From NCBI GenBank assembly GCA_000751295.2, contig CCMO02000002.1, positions 828,501 through 892,500 on the forward strand: a stretch of 64,000 nucleotides of DNA, given 5' to 3'. Source of the stretch: a bacterium YEK0313. Its GTDB lineage: Bacteria; Pseudomonadota; Alphaproteobacteria; Rhizobiales; Phreatobacteraceae. Positions 24,542-35,958 of this stretch are shown here, in pieces. The notes under the pieces were generated by a model. The model made no database searches. It saw nothing but the letters and a program-made list of their open reading frames with translations, and was not told the DNA's origin. Each line of letters starts with the position of its first letter. Position 1 is the first letter of the stretch. The position numbers and the translations under genes are program-made.

Positions 24542-25423
24542 TCAGTACTTGATGCCGACGCCGGCGCGCACAGTATGCAGCGTCATCGCGACGCCGCCGA
24601 GGCTCGGCACGCGCAGATACTGATATTCGCCGCGCACGAAGATATTGTCGGTGATCAGCGCCTCGAGGCCACCGCCGGCGACGAAACCGAAACCAGTCGC
24701 ATTCGGAGACGACGTGGTATTGAGCGGCGGATCGCCGGTGATCGGCGTGAACGGCCTTGTCCAATCGACGCCATCAGTCGGTGCCGTATCGATGCGCGAG
24801 GAGCCAGCATCATAGGAAATCGAGGTGCTGCCGCGAGCCAGAGCGACGCCTACGGTCACGTAGGGCATGAAACGGCCGTAGGCCCAGCCGGCCCGCAGTC
24901 GCGCGGTGAAATAGTCCTGCAGATATGCGGAAACTGATACTCGCTGCGAGAAAGCGTCGGTGAAGCCGGAAGAGGGATAGAGGACCGCGTAGGGCTGAGT
25001 CCAGGACCTGGTGCCGCCTCGCCCGCCACCAACGCGCGTATAATCGACCTCGAAGCCGACGACCGCATCTTCGAATTGTGCCTGATAGCCCGCGAAGAGA
25101 CCGAAGATCGTCGGCGACGATCTGACCGCGCCAACCTGGATCATGTCCGGCGCTGCTGGCAGATTGCTTGCCGAACTGCCGAGGTAGATCAGACCAGTCA
25201 AGCGGCGCGTCGCCTCCGAACGCGCAGCCGAATTGCCGTCGAAATTCGCCGAACCGACACCGCCGTGAATACCGCCATAGAGGCCGCCCCAGTTCGGCCC
25301 GTTCGCCTCGTAGGCCGGCAGCGAGCCGCGCAGCGCCATGTCGGCGGCCGTTGCCCCCGTCGTCGCGGCCAGGACGGCCGCGAGCGCCGTCGCTCCCAAA
25401 GCGGCCGATGCACGCCTTGCCAT
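24542..25423 (-). CDS. Outer-membrane beta-barrel protein, porin-like family
   Basis: 293-residue exported protein of the small beta-barrel type common in Hyphomicrobiales. It has a signal peptide (AALAATALAAVLAATTGATAA region, cleavage near residue 27), then WGGLYGGIHGGVGSA, the usual first strand of these porin-like proteins. Alternating hydrophobic/polar strands are scattered throughout, for example AVVGFEVDYTRVGGG and FVAGGGLEALITDNIFVRGEYQY. It ends VRAGVGIKY, a typical barrel-assembly C-terminus with an aromatic last residue. Channel or structural role not determinable. It reads minus, convergent with the DAHP synthase. Confidence 0.85.
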   Translation of the reverse strand: MARRASAALGATALAAVLAATTGATAADMALRGSLPAYEANGPNWGGLYGGIHGGVGSANFDGNSAARSEATRRLTGLIYLGSSASNLPAAPDMIQVGAVRSSPTIFGLFAGYQAQFEDAVVGFEVDYTRVGGGRGGTRSWTQPYAVLYPSSGFTDAFSQRVSVSAYLQDYFTARLRAGWAYGRFMPYVTVGVALARGSTSISYDAGSSRIDTAPTDGVDWTRPFTPITGDPPLNTTSSPNATGFGFVAGGGLEALITDNIFVRGEYQYLRVPSLGGVAMTLHTVRAGVGIKY

Positions 25424-25614
25424 GACCTGTTCCTCCAGCGCCGGAATCGGCCGCAGCGACCAATGCCGAACAGCTCATTCATGGATCATCAAGGTTACCG
25501 CCGCGTTAATCACATGTCCGGCCACGTCAAGACGAGGCGGGCTTCGGCCAACGCAAAGCCGCAAGACCGCTGCGGCATTGAGAACGGCCCGGCCCCGGTC
25601 TACATCATGACCTC

Positions 25615-27354
25615 ATGTCCCAGCCTCCCTCCTCGCTCCGCATCGCGATCGCCCAGCTCAACCCGGTGATGGGCGACGTCACAGGCAATCTCGCCAAGGC
25701 CCGGGCGGCGCGCGTCGAAGCCGCGGCCGGCAAGGCCGACCTCCTCGTCTTCTCCGAGCTGTTCATCTCCGGCTATCCGCCTGAGGACCTGGTGCTCAAG
25801 CCGGCCTTCCAGGCGGCCTGCCGGCAGGCGACCGAGGCGCTCGCCCGCGAGACGGCGGATGGCGGACCGGCCCTGATCGTCACGACGCCCTGGGCCGAGG
25901 GCGGCCATGTCTACAATGCCGCGGTCTATTGCGACGCGGGCCTGATCCAGGCCGTGCGCTACAAAGTGGACCTGCCGAACTATTCGGTGTTCGACGAGAA
26001 GCGCGTCTTCGCGCCGGGACCGCTGCCCGGACCGATCAACATCCGCGGCGTCCGCATCGGCGTGCCGATCTGCGAGGACATCTGGGCGCCCGACGTGGTC
26101 GAGACCCTCTCGGAAACCGGCGCGGAGCTGCTGATCGTGCCGAACGGCTCGCCCTATCGCGAGAGCGTCTATGACGAGCGGATGAACGCGATCGTCGCGC
26201 GCATTGCCGAAGCCGGCCTGCCGATGATCTATCTGAACCAGGTCGGCGGGCAGGACGAGCTCGTCTTCGACGGCGCCTCGCTGGCCGTCAATGCCGACCA
26301 CAAGCTCGCACTGCAGCTGCCGGCGTTCAAGGAAGCCTTCGCCATCGTCGAGGCGAAAAAGAGCGGCGGGCGCTGGAGCGTGTCCGGACCGATCGAGAGC
26401 CATGCCAGCGGCGACGAGGCCAACTATCAGGCCTGTGTGCTGGGCCTGCGCGACTATGTCGAGAAGAACCGCTTTCCCGGCGTGGTGCTGGGCCTGTCGG
26501 GAGGCATCGATTCGGCGCTGTGCGCGGCGATTGCGGTCGATGCCCTCGGCGCCGACCGCGTCCACTGCGTGATGCTGCCCTATATCTATACCTCGGAGGA
26601 ATCGCTCGCCGACGCCCTCGCCTGCGCCCGGGCGCTCGGCGTGCGCTACGACGTGCTGCCGATCGCCGACGCGGTGAAGGGCCTTGAAGCGGCCCTCGCT
26701 CCGCTGTTCCAGGGCACGAACCGCGACATCACCGAGGAAAACCTGCAGAGCCGGGCCCGCGGCACCATCCTGATGTCGATCTCCAACAAGTTCGGCGCGA
26801 TGGTGGTGACGACCGGCAACAAGAGCGAGATGTCAGTCGGCTACGCCACCATCTACGGCGACATGAACGGCGGCTACAATCCGATCAAGGACCTCTACAA
26901 GACCGAGGTGTTCCGCCTCTGCGCGCTGCGCAACCGCTGGAAGCCGGACGGCGCGCTCGGCCCGGACGGCGTGGTGATCCCCGCCAACATCATCGTGAAG
27001 CCGCCATCCGCCGAGCTGCGCGAGAACCAGAAGGACCAGGATTCGCTGCCGCCCTATGACGTCCTGGACGCGATCCTCGAACGCCTGGTCGAAAGGGAGG
27101 CGTCGGTCGCCTCGATCGCGGCCGAAGGCTATGATCTGGAGACGGTCAAGAAGGTGGAGCGGCTGCTGGCCATCGCCGAATACAAGCGGCGCCAGGCGGC
27201 CCCGGGCGTCAAGGTGACGGCGCGCAATTTCGGCCGCGACCGCCGCTATCCGATCGTCAACCGCTTCCGCGACCCGGGCACGGCGCTGCCCGGCCCCGAC
27301 CTTGCCGTGATGAGCCCGAACGCCGCCCCGCGGCTCGACGTCGTCGACTTCTGA
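25615..27354 (+). CDS. nadE: Glutamine-dependent NAD(+) synthase
   Basis: 579-residue two-domain enzyme that makes NAD from deamido-NAD with ammonia from glutamine. The N-terminal nitrilase-like amidase has the catalytic triad Glu48 (FSELFISGYPPEDL), Lys117 (RYKVDLPNYSVFDEKR) and Cys153 (PICEDIWAP). The C-terminal synthetase has the ATP P-loop LSGGIDSAL (residues 294-302) and later GTILMSISNKFG, TTGNKSEMSVGY and GGYNPIKDLYKTEVF. Length matches the long, glutaminase-fused NadE. Start ATG 25615 lacks a strong ribosome site. No operon partner is obvious. Confidence 0.95.
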   Translation: MSQPPSSLRIAIAQLNPVMGDVTGNLAKARAARVEAAAGKADLLVFSELFISGYPPEDLVLKPAFQAACRQATEALARETADGGPALIVTTPWAEGGHVYNAAVYCDAGLIQAVRYKVDLPNYSVFDEKRVFAPGPLPGPINIRGVRIGVPICEDIWAPDVVETLSETGAELLIVPNGSPYRESVYDERMNAIVARIAEAGLPMIYLNQVGGQDELVFDGASLAVNADHKLALQLPAFKEAFAIVEAKKSGGRWSVSGPIESHASGDEANYQACVLGLRDYVEKNRFPGVVLGLSGGIDSALCAAIAVDALGADRVHCVMLPYIYTSEESLADALACARALGVRYDVLPIADAVKGLEAALAPLFQGTNRDITEENLQSRARGTILMSISNKFGAMVVTTGNKSEMSVGYATIYGDMNGGYNPIKDLYKTEVFRLCALRNRWKPDGALGPDGVVIPANIIVKPPSAELRENQKDQDSLPPYDVLDAILERLVEREASVASIAAEGYDLETVKKVERLLAIAEYKRRQAAPGVKVTARNFGRDRRYPIVNRFRDPGTALPGPDLAVMSPNAAPRLDVVDF

Positions 27355-27508
27355 CCTGCCCTGCCGGGTGAGGTGCGCGACATCTGTGGACGGCCGGCCA
27401 CGGCTGGCGGCGGCATCGGCCATCAGGCCGATGGAACCGCTCTAAACACTGGACCTTCGCGGCCGGCCGCGCTATCCGCCTTGGCACGTTTCACCCGGAC
27501 CCCTGCCC

Positions 27509-28210
27509 ATGAGCGATCCCGAGGCTCTCAAGCGCGATGCCGCCGCCAAGGCGCTGTCCTTCGTCGAGGACGGCATGCGTCTCGGCCTCGGCACCGGCTC
27601 GACCGCCAAACATTTCGTCGACCTGCTCGCCGAGCGGGTCGCCGGCGGCCTGAAGGTGGTGGGCGTGCCGACATCGGAAGTGACGCGCCGGCAGGCCGAA
27701 AGCCTGCAGGTGCCGCTGACGACGCTGGACGAGACGCCCGAGCTCGACCTGACCATCGATGGCGCCGACGAGATCGATCCGCAGCTCAACCTGATCAAGG
27801 GCGGCGGCGGCGCGCTCCTCAGGGAAAAGATCGTCGCGGCCGCCTCGCAACGCATGATCGTCATTGCCGACGCCTCCAAGCAGGTCCAGACCCTTGGCCG
27901 TTTCGCCCTGCCGATCGAGGTCAACGGCTTCGGCCTGGAAGCGACCAGGCGCGCGATCACCCGGGTGCTCGCCGAGGCCGGCTGCCCGGGCCCGCTGAAT
28001 CTGCGCAAAACCGCCGACGGCCATGTTTTCGTCACGGACGGCGGTCACATGATCCTGGATGCGGCCTGCGACAGGATTCCCGATCCGGCCGGGCTCGCGT
28101 CCCGCCTTCACACCGTGCCAGGCGTCGTTGAGCACGGATTGTTCATCGGTCTTGCCAGTTTTGCGATCATTGCTTCCCCTGGCGGCGCGGAGGTCGTAGG
28201 ACGTGTCTAA
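27509..28210 (+). CDS. rpiA: Ribose-5-phosphate isomerase A
   Basis: 233-residue enzyme of the pentose phosphate pathway that interconverts ribose 5-phosphate and ribulose 5-phosphate. Signatures: LGLGTGSTAKHFVDLLAE near residue 30, DLTIDGADEIDPQLNLIKGG, GGALLREKIVA and VTDGGHMILDA, covering the catalytic Asp, Glu and Lys of RpiA. Length is standard. It lies 154 bases after nadE, with a hairpin between them (27414-27433), and 54 bases before the DUF2059 gene, with which it may be co-transcribed. Confidence 0.95.
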   Translation: MSDPEALKRDAAAKALSFVEDGMRLGLGTGSTAKHFVDLLAERVAGGLKVVGVPTSEVTRRQAESLQVPLTTLDETPELDLTIDGADEIDPQLNLIKGGGGALLREKIVAAASQRMIVIADASKQVQTLGRFALPIEVNGFGLEATRRAITRVLAEAGCPGPLNLRKTADGHVFVTDGGHMILDAACDRIPDPAGLASRLHTVPGVVEHGLFIGLASFAIIASPGGAEVVGRV

Positions 28211-28264
28211 CGCCGACGCAGCCGTGGCCTCTTGCGGCCGTTCGCTCTCTCGAGGAGTTCTTTG

Positions 28265-28828
28265 ATGTTCGCCCGTTCGTTCGCCGCTGCCGCGCTGGCC
28301 GCCGCCGCCATGGCTGCGCCGACCGCCGTCCTGGCGCAGAATGCACCTGTCCAGCGCCCGGGTGCGCTGATCGCCCAGGCGCCGGCCGCCCAGCCGCAGG
28401 CTCCGCAGCCCTCGGCGGAGCAGGTTGCGCTCGCCCGCCAGGTGGTCGAGCTGTCGGGTGCCTCGACTTCGTTCGAGAACGTCATCCCGGCCTTCATCGA
28501 GCAGGCCAAGGCGATGTTCCTGCCGACCAATCCCGATCTCGGCCGGCAGTTCAACGAGGTCGGCGAGCAGCTCAAGACCGAGTTCCAGCCGCGGGTCAAC
28601 GAGCTGATCCAGTCGATCTCCGTGGCCTATGCCCAGCGCTTCACCCTCGACGAGCTGAAGCGGATCCTGGCCTTCTACCAGTCGGCCGAAGGCCAGAAAC
28701 TGGTGCGCACTGTGCCCTCCATCATGGAGGAGACCTTCGCCCGGTCGCAGCAGTGGAGCCAGGTCGTCACCCGCGACCTCGTCCAGCGCTTCCGCGAGGA
28801 GTTCCAGAAGCGCGGCATCCGGCTCTGA
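28265..28828 (+). CDS. DUF2059 domain-containing exported protein
   Basis: 187-residue protein with an Ala-rich signal peptide (FAAAALAAAAMAAPTAVLAQ), then a proline- and glutamine-rich linker (APAAQPQAPQPSAEQ), then the DUF2059 helical domain recognised by RFTLDELKRILAFYQSAEGQ and the helix ETFARSQQWSQVVTRDL. DUF2059 proteins are periplasmic and have no established activity. AGGAG precedes ATG 28265. A good intrinsic terminator follows 46 bases after the stop. Confidence 0.85.
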   Translation: MFARSFAAAALAAAAMAAPTAVLAQNAPVQRPGALIAQAPAAQPQAPQPSAEQVALARQVVELSGASTSFENVIPAFIEQAKAMFLPTNPDLGRQFNEVGEQLKTEFQPRVNELIQSISVAYAQRFTLDELKRILAFYQSAEGQKLVRTVPSIMEETFARSQQWSQVVTRDLVQRFREEFQKRGIRL

Positions 28829-28873
28829 GCCGGAACGCCGGCCACCGGCGGAACCGCAACGCTATCGGATCGG

Positions 28874-28902
28874 AGGCCGGCCTTGCGCCGGCCTTCTTTT
28901 TT
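28874..28902 (+). terminator. Intrinsic terminator after the DUF2059 gene
   Basis: AGGCCGGC-CTTGC-GCCGGCCT is a perfect 8-bp stem with a five-base loop, followed by TCTTTTTT (28895-28902). It closes the rpiA-DUF2059 region. The reverse strand has no T-run, so it does not serve the convergent tctA. Confidence 0.88.
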
Positions 28903-28919
28903 GCCGCGGCCGGCGCGCC

Positions 28920-30425
28920 TCAGTCTTCGTCCGCCTTCATGGTCCAGCCGAGCTTCCGCCAGAGCAGCGGACCGAGCAGGGCGATGGCGGCAAGGACCAG
29001 CAGAGCCGCCGAAACCGGGCTGGTGACGAGCACGGTTGGATCGCCGTTCGACAGCTGAAGCGCCCGGCGCAGCTGCGTCTCGGCCATCGGGCCGAGGATC
29101 ATGCCGACAATGACCGGCGCGATCGGATAGTCGAACCGGCGCATGAGGAAGGCGAGAAGGCCGAGCGCCAGGACGCAGGCGAGCTCGATCAGCGAGCCCT
29201 TCGCCGCCAGCACGCCGACCGTCGCGAACATGAGAATGCCGCCATAGAGCCAGGGGCGGGGGATCATCAGGAGCCGCACCCAGACGCCGACCAGCGGCAG
29301 GTTGAGCACGATCAGCATGACATTGGCGATGAACAGCGAGGCGATGAGACCCCAGACGACGTCGGGCGAATTGACGAAGAGCAGCGGCCCCGGCTGCAGA
29401 TTGTACTGCTGGAAGCCGGCCAGCATGATCGCTGCGGTGGCGGTGGTCGGGATGCCCAAGGTGAGGAGCGGCACCAGCGTGCCGGCGGCCGCAGCATTGT
29501 TGGCAGCTTCCGGCCCCGCCACGCCCTCGATGGCGCCCTTGCCGAACTCCTCCGCATGGGGGCTGAGCTTCTTTTCCGTGGCGTAGGAGAGGAAGGTCGG
29601 GATTTCGGCGCCGCCCGCCGGCAAGGCGCCGATCGGGAAGCCGAAGGCCGTGCCGCGCAGCCAGGGCTTCCAGGACCTCCGCCAATCCTCCGCCGTCATC
29701 CAGAGCGAACCGCGGATCGCCTCCACCGTCTCGCTGCCGGCCCGTCCGCGCGAGGCCGCCACCGCCATGGCCTCGCCGACGGCGAACATGGCGACGGCGA
29801 CCGTCGTCACCTCCAGGCCGTCGAGCAGGTCGGGCACGCCGAAGGCAAGGCGCGTCTGGCCGGTGAGCTTGTCGATGCCGACGAGGCCGAGCGTCAGGCC
29901 GACGGCGAGCGAGGTGATGCCGCGCAGGCGCGACGAACCGAAAGTGGCTGACACGGTGATGAAAGCCACCACCATCAGCGCGAAATAGTCCTCGTAGCTG
30001 AAGGAGATGGCGATCTCGGCCAGGCTCGGCGCGAGCAGGGTCAGCAGCGCCGTGGCCAGGGTTCCGGCAACGAAGGAGCCGATGGCGGCGGTCGCGAGAG
30101 CCGGACCGCCGCGGCCGGCCCGGGCCATCTTGTTGCCTTCGAGCGCGGTGACGATGGAGGCGCTTTCGCCCGGCGTATTGAGCAGGATCGACGTGGTCGA
30201 GCCGCCATACATGCCGCCGTAATAGATGCCGGCGAACATGATGAGCGAGCCGCCGGGGTCCATCTTGAAGGTGACGGGCAGGAGCAGGGCCACCGTCATG
30301 GCCGGGCCGATGCCGGGCAGCACCCCGACGGCGGTGCCGAGCGTGACCCCGATCAGCGCGAACAGGAGGTTGGACGGCTGGGCCGCAATGGCAAGGCCAT
30401 TGAGCAGGGCGTCGAAAGTTTCCAT
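28920..30425 (-). CDS. tctA: Tripartite tricarboxylate transporter permease TctA
   Basis: Large membrane subunit, 501 residues, of a tripartite tricarboxylate transporter. It shows the TctA family's glycine/proline-rich conserved stretches GVLPGIGPAMTVALLLP near the N-terminus, then GGSTTSILLNTPGES, and later ESVAGPEAANNAAAAGTLV-type and TLGIPTTATAAIMLA patterns, and about eleven hydrophobic segments. ATG 30425 is fixed by METFDALL; GAGC lies upstream. It follows tctB by 11 bases and is the last gene of tctC-tctB-tctA, all read minus. Confidence 0.93.
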   Translation of the reverse strand: METFDALLNGLAIAAQPSNLLFALIGVTLGTAVGVLPGIGPAMTVALLLPVTFKMDPGGSLIMFAGIYYGGMYGGSTTSILLNTPGESASIVTALEGNKMARAGRGGPALATAAIGSFVAGTLATALLTLLAPSLAEIAISFSYEDYFALMVVAFITVSATFGSSRLRGITSLAVGLTLGLVGIDKLTGQTRLAFGVPDLLDGLEVTTVAVAMFAVGEAMAVAASRGRAGSETVEAIRGSLWMTAEDWRRSWKPWLRGTAFGFPIGALPAGGAEIPTFLSYATEKKLSPHAEEFGKGAIEGVAGPEAANNAAAAGTLVPLLTLGIPTTATAAIMLAGFQQYNLQPGPLLFVNSPDVVWGLIASLFIANVMLIVLNLPLVGVWVRLLMIPRPWLYGGILMFATVGVLAAKGSLIELACVLALGLLAFLMRRFDYPIAPVIVGMILGPMAETQLRRALQLSNGDPTVLVTSPVSAALLVLAAIALLGPLLWRKLGWTMKADED

Positions 30426-30436
30426 TCGCTTGGCGC

Positions 30437-30910
30437 TCAGAACAGGGTTTCGACAAAGCCCGAAGGCAGGGTCAGGCCGAGCAGGCGGACGAAGCCGAGA
30501 TAGACGACGAGCGCCAGCGCCGCGCCGACCAAGAGATCGACGAGCGCGCGAGCCGAGCCGAAAGCCCGCGCCGTCGCGGCGAACAGGACGGCGGCCCCCG
30601 GCACGAAACCCGCCGTCTTGATCAGGCCGATCATCGCGGCGAGGCCGCCGCCGATCCACAAGACCGCGCCCCAGTCGTCGTCGTCGCGCGCGGGCGCCTC
30701 GCCACGCAGGCCTTCGCGTATGGTGAGCCCGCCGAGCACGGCCAGCAGGATGCAGACGGCGAAGGGCGCCATCTGCGGGCCGATGGCCTGGTTGCCGAAA
30801 CTCGCCCTGAGCTCCCAGGACTGCCAGAGCACCACGGCGGCGACCGCGATCAGCCCGATGCCGATGGCGATGACGGCCCGGTCGGGCCCGGCGCGACGGC
30901 CCTCCTCCAT
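30437..30910 (-). CDS. tctB: Tripartite tricarboxylate transporter small subunit TctB
   Basis: 157-residue small membrane subunit of the tripartite tricarboxylate transporter. It has four hydrophobic segments (VIAIGIGLIAVAAVVLW, PFAVCILLAVLGGL, AAMIGLIKTAGFVPGAAV and VGAALALVVYLGF), the usual TctB layout. ATG 30910 overlaps the tctC stop in an ATGA. The sequence is poorly conserved between TctB proteins, so the call rests mainly on topology and on the tctC/tctA neighbours. Confidence 0.85.
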   Translation of the reverse strand: MEEGRRAGPDRAVIAIGIGLIAVAAVVLWQSWELRASFGNQAIGPQMAPFAVCILLAVLGGLTIREGLRGEAPARDDDDWGAVLWIGGGLAAMIGLIKTAGFVPGAAVLFAATARAFGSARALVDLLVGAALALVVYLGFVRLLGLTLPSGFVETLF

Positions 30911-31887
30911 CAGGTCCTCACCAGTCCGACCTGACGCAGCACGGCGTCGACCCGCTTGACCTCGTCGGCGAGGAAGGTCGCGAAGGCCTGACCGTCGAGA
31001 TAGGTGTTCTCCCAGCCCTTCTGTGCCAGCTGGTTCGCCCAGGCCTCGGACTTGGCCATGTCGCTCACCACCTTGGTCAGGCTCGCACGCTGCGCGTCGC
31101 TCAGATCGGGCCCGCCGAAGACGCCGCGCCAGTTCTGAACGACCAGGTCGAAATCGGCATCCGCGAGGGTCGCCCCCGGCAGGCCGGCGGTGCCTTTCGG
31201 CGCCGCGATGCCGATCCAGCGCAGCCGGCGGCCCTTGACGTGCTGCTCGAACTCGCCGATGCCGCTGACCCCGACCGTCACCCGGCCGGAAATGATCGCG
31301 GCCAGCGCCTCGCCGCCGCCGGAATGGGCGATGTAGTTGACCTTGGAGCCGTCGGCGCCGGCCTTGCTGGCGAAGGCGGCAGCGGTGATGTGGTCGACGC
31401 CGCCGGCAGAGCCGCCGCCCCAGCTCACCTTGGTGACGTCGGCCTTGATCGCGTTGACGAGATCGGCAACCGACTTGATCGGCGAATTCTGCGCGACCAC
31501 CAGCGCCTGCCATTCGCCGGTCAGCCGCGCGATCGGCGTCACGTCGGCAAGCGTCACCGGCGACTTGTTCATGAGAATGGCGCCGACCATGACGAAGCCG
31601 GAGACCAGGAGGCCGGTCGGATCGCCCTTGAAGCCGTTGACGAACTGGGCGAGCCCGTTCATGCCGCCGGCGCTCGGAACGTTCGTGACCTGCACCGAGC
31701 GCACCATCTGCTGGCCGGTGAGGACGGATTGGATCGTCCGGGCCGTCTGATCCCAGCCGCCGCCGGGCGCGGCCGGGACGAGCAGCTTCAGTTCGGGCAT
31801 GGCCTGGGCAAGCGCCGAGGAGCCGAACATGGCAGCAAGGCCGGCCGCAGACGCCGCGACGGCCTGCCTTCGCGTCAAGACGCTCAT
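30910..31887 (-). CDS. tctC: Tripartite tricarboxylate transporter substrate-binding protein TctC
   Basis: 325-residue periplasmic binding protein of the Bug/TctC family. A twin-arginine-like start TRRQAVAASAAGLAAMFG leads to a cleavage near ALAQA. The mature domain opens with PELKLLVPAAPGGGWDQTAR, the classic Bug-type pattern, followed by NVPSAGGMNG, the LTGEWQALVVAQN region, and WGGGSAGGVDHITA. Substrate probably a carboxylate; in this family it cannot be told from sequence. It is first of the three tct genes, divergent from glutathione reductase. Confidence 0.92.
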   Translation of the reverse strand: MSVLTRRQAVAASAAGLAAMFGSSALAQAMPELKLLVPAAPGGGWDQTARTIQSVLTGQQMVRSVQVTNVPSAGGMNGLAQFVNGFKGDPTGLLVSGFVMVGAILMNKSPVTLADVTPIARLTGEWQALVVAQNSPIKSVADLVNAIKADVTKVSWGGGSAGGVDHITAAAFASKAGADGSKVNYIAHSGGGEALAAIISGRVTVGVSGIGEFEQHVKGRRLRWIGIAAPKGTAGLPGATLADADFDLVVQNWRGVFGGPDLSDAQRASLTKVVSDMAKSEAWANQLAQKGWENTYLDGQAFATFLADEVKRVDAVLRQVGLVRT

Positions 31888-32141
31888 CCTATCCTCCCTG
31901 ACCTGAATCGTTGGCCGACTTTCGCCGTCCCGGCCAGGGGCGGCCATAGAGGGGTAACCCGTATTTCGGCGCCCCCAGATTCCACCGCGCCATGCGCATG
32001 CCGGACCTGCCCTGCAGGACGGGCGATCTGTCGCCGGAGCGTTCCGATCGTTATGTTCCTGCCTGTCTTTTCAGATTCGGCACGCGCCCGGGCCGGACGA
32101 GACCCATTAAGACGGGCGTTTCGATGCGAGAGGATGAAGCC

Positions 32142-34417
<2,276 letters not shown>

Positions 34418-34527
34418 CTCAAAGAATTCCTTATGCAGCGAATAATTCTCAGAAACTTCCATTATGGATAGGCCCGATGCAAGGTTGCTTTGCCGGCATC
34501 GGGGCTGGCCCAATCGGTTGACGGATC

Positions 34528-35304
34528 ATGGCATGGCTGCCGCAACGACTGGCCGGGATCGCGGTGGAATTCGGACGCTATCTCGTCGCCTCGCCGCACT
34601 CGCGCCTGGTGCAGTACCGGGCGCTGCGCGAGCTCGACGACCACCTGCTCGCCGATGTCGGATTGACCCGCGGCGCGATCGCGGGTGGAAGCCTCCGGCC
34701 GCTGCGCACCATGATAGGAAGCCATGCTGGAGCCAGCCTTGAAGGAAGAGACATGACGCTGAACGATGCGACGACGACCACGGGCATTCTGGTCCGCGAC
34801 GCCCGGCCCGAAGACATGGTGGCGGTGCAGGCGATCTACGCGCATCATGTCCTGCATGGCCTTGCGACGTTCGAGGAAACGCCGCCCTCGGTGGACGAGA
34901 TGCTGGAGCGCCGCAGCGCCGTGCTCGCCGCCGGGCTGCCCTATCTTGCCGCCGAACGGGAAGGCCGGGTCGTCGGCTACAGCTACGCGACCGGCTATCG
35001 GCCGCGCCCGGCCTATCGCCATACGATCGAGGATTCCGTCTATGTCGCCGAGGGCCTCGGCGGCCGAGGCATCGGCACACAGTTGCTCGGCGCGCTGATC
35101 GCTCGCTGCGAAGCCGGACCCTGGCGGCAGATGCTGGCGGTCATCGGCGACAGCGGCAACGAAGGATCGATCGCGCTTCACCGCAGGCTCGGCTTCCAGC
35201 CGGCCGGCACGCTCCGGTCCGTCGGCTTCAAGCTCGGCCGCTGGGTCGATACCGTGCTGATGCAGCGGGCGCTGGGCGACGGCGACGGCAGCCTGCCCCG
35301 CTGA
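34528..35304 (+). CDS. DUF1127-GNAT protein (phosphinothricin-type N-acetyltransferase with N-terminal DUF1127 region)
   Basis: 258 codons in one frame. The first 75 residues contain a DUF1127-like segment (VQYRALRELDDHLLADVGLTR), normally a free-standing basic peptide of about 50 residues. From MTLNDATTTTG (ATG 34753) follows a complete GNAT acetyltransferase of the phosphinothricin/methionine-sulfone type: VRDARPEDMVAVQAIYAHHV, GYSYATGYRPRPAYRHTIED, GRGIGTQLLGALI (acetyl-CoA loop) and SGNEGSIALHRRLGFQ. A strong GGAAGAG precedes ATG 34753, so the GNAT is probably also translated separately. Whether the fused form exists, or the DUF1127 stop was simply lost, is undecided. Confidence 0.75.
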   Translation: MAWLPQRLAGIAVEFGRYLVASPHSRLVQYRALRELDDHLLADVGLTRGAIAGGSLRPLRTMIGSHAGASLEGRDMTLNDATTTTGILVRDARPEDMVAVQAIYAHHVLHGLATFEETPPSVDEMLERRSAVLAAGLPYLAAEREGRVVGYSYATGYRPRPAYRHTIEDSVYVAEGLGGRGIGTQLLGALIARCEAGPWRQMLAVIGDSGNEGSIALHRRLGFQPAGTLRSVGFKLGRWVDTVLMQRALGDGDGSLPR

Positions 35305-35958
35305 GCGGGCCGCCGCGCGCGGTCTTCCCACCCATCCGGACCGAGCCGCCGCGCGGTCGTCACGACGCTAACGCGCGGCGAGACGCTCGCCAGCGCTATC
35401 GTCGCGGCCTTCGCCGTCGGCCCCGCCGGCCATTGCGCAACATCTGCAGGCGCTGGGCAAGGCGCGGCGGATCGACAAGCAGAACGGCCGGACGGCTGGC
35501 CCGCAACCGCAAGCACCGGCCGCGATGGCGTCAACGGTCCGCCGAACTTCGGATCGTGGTTAAACGACGGTTTCCGGCGTGCGCTGCTGCCCTTGATGCA
35601 CGCATAAGTTGCATTTCATAGGCAAGCGACGTGCGGCACATGCGACCCCGATCGCCGAGAAGCGGCGCCCAGGTCCCCGTTTCTCTCTCCATTCGACCGC
35701 ATCGGGCCCGATGGCGAGCCTGCAACCGATGCGACGATTCGCTCGGGACCTATCCAATCGCCTGTGTTCCACAGGCCAGCCGTTGGTCATTGAAACGTGC
35801 CGAGGCTGCTCGGAAACGGCCTCGAAACCGTGTTCAATCGTTTGCTGCAACCGTTTGTAAGGACTTGGGCGCCAAAAGCTCGCCCGCCCGCGCCGATGCC
35901 GCGTGCATCGCAGCGCATCCGGCCACCGCCGCCTCCAGACATCAACGGAATTTCGACC
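35305..35958. other. Long intergenic stretch without a recognised gene
   Basis: About 650 bases of noncoding-looking sequence between the acetyltransferase and the NTF2-like gene. The open frames crossing it have no family resemblance, no good ribosome sites and Arg/Pro-rich shadow-type composition. Its middle part (around 35,560-35,870) is visibly less GC-rich than the genes. I see no tRNA, terminator, array or palindrome of note. It could hold the promoter of the downstream gene or a small RNA. Confidence 0.5.

Noticed and set aside
24542..25423. Plus-strand frames over the outer-membrane gene
   Set aside because: The minus-strand reading has a signal peptide and barrel C-terminus; the plus frames have neither.
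27414..27433. Terminator after nadE
   Set aside because: CATCGGCC-ATCA-GGCCGATG is a perfect stem but no T-run follows, so it is recorded only as a hairpin.
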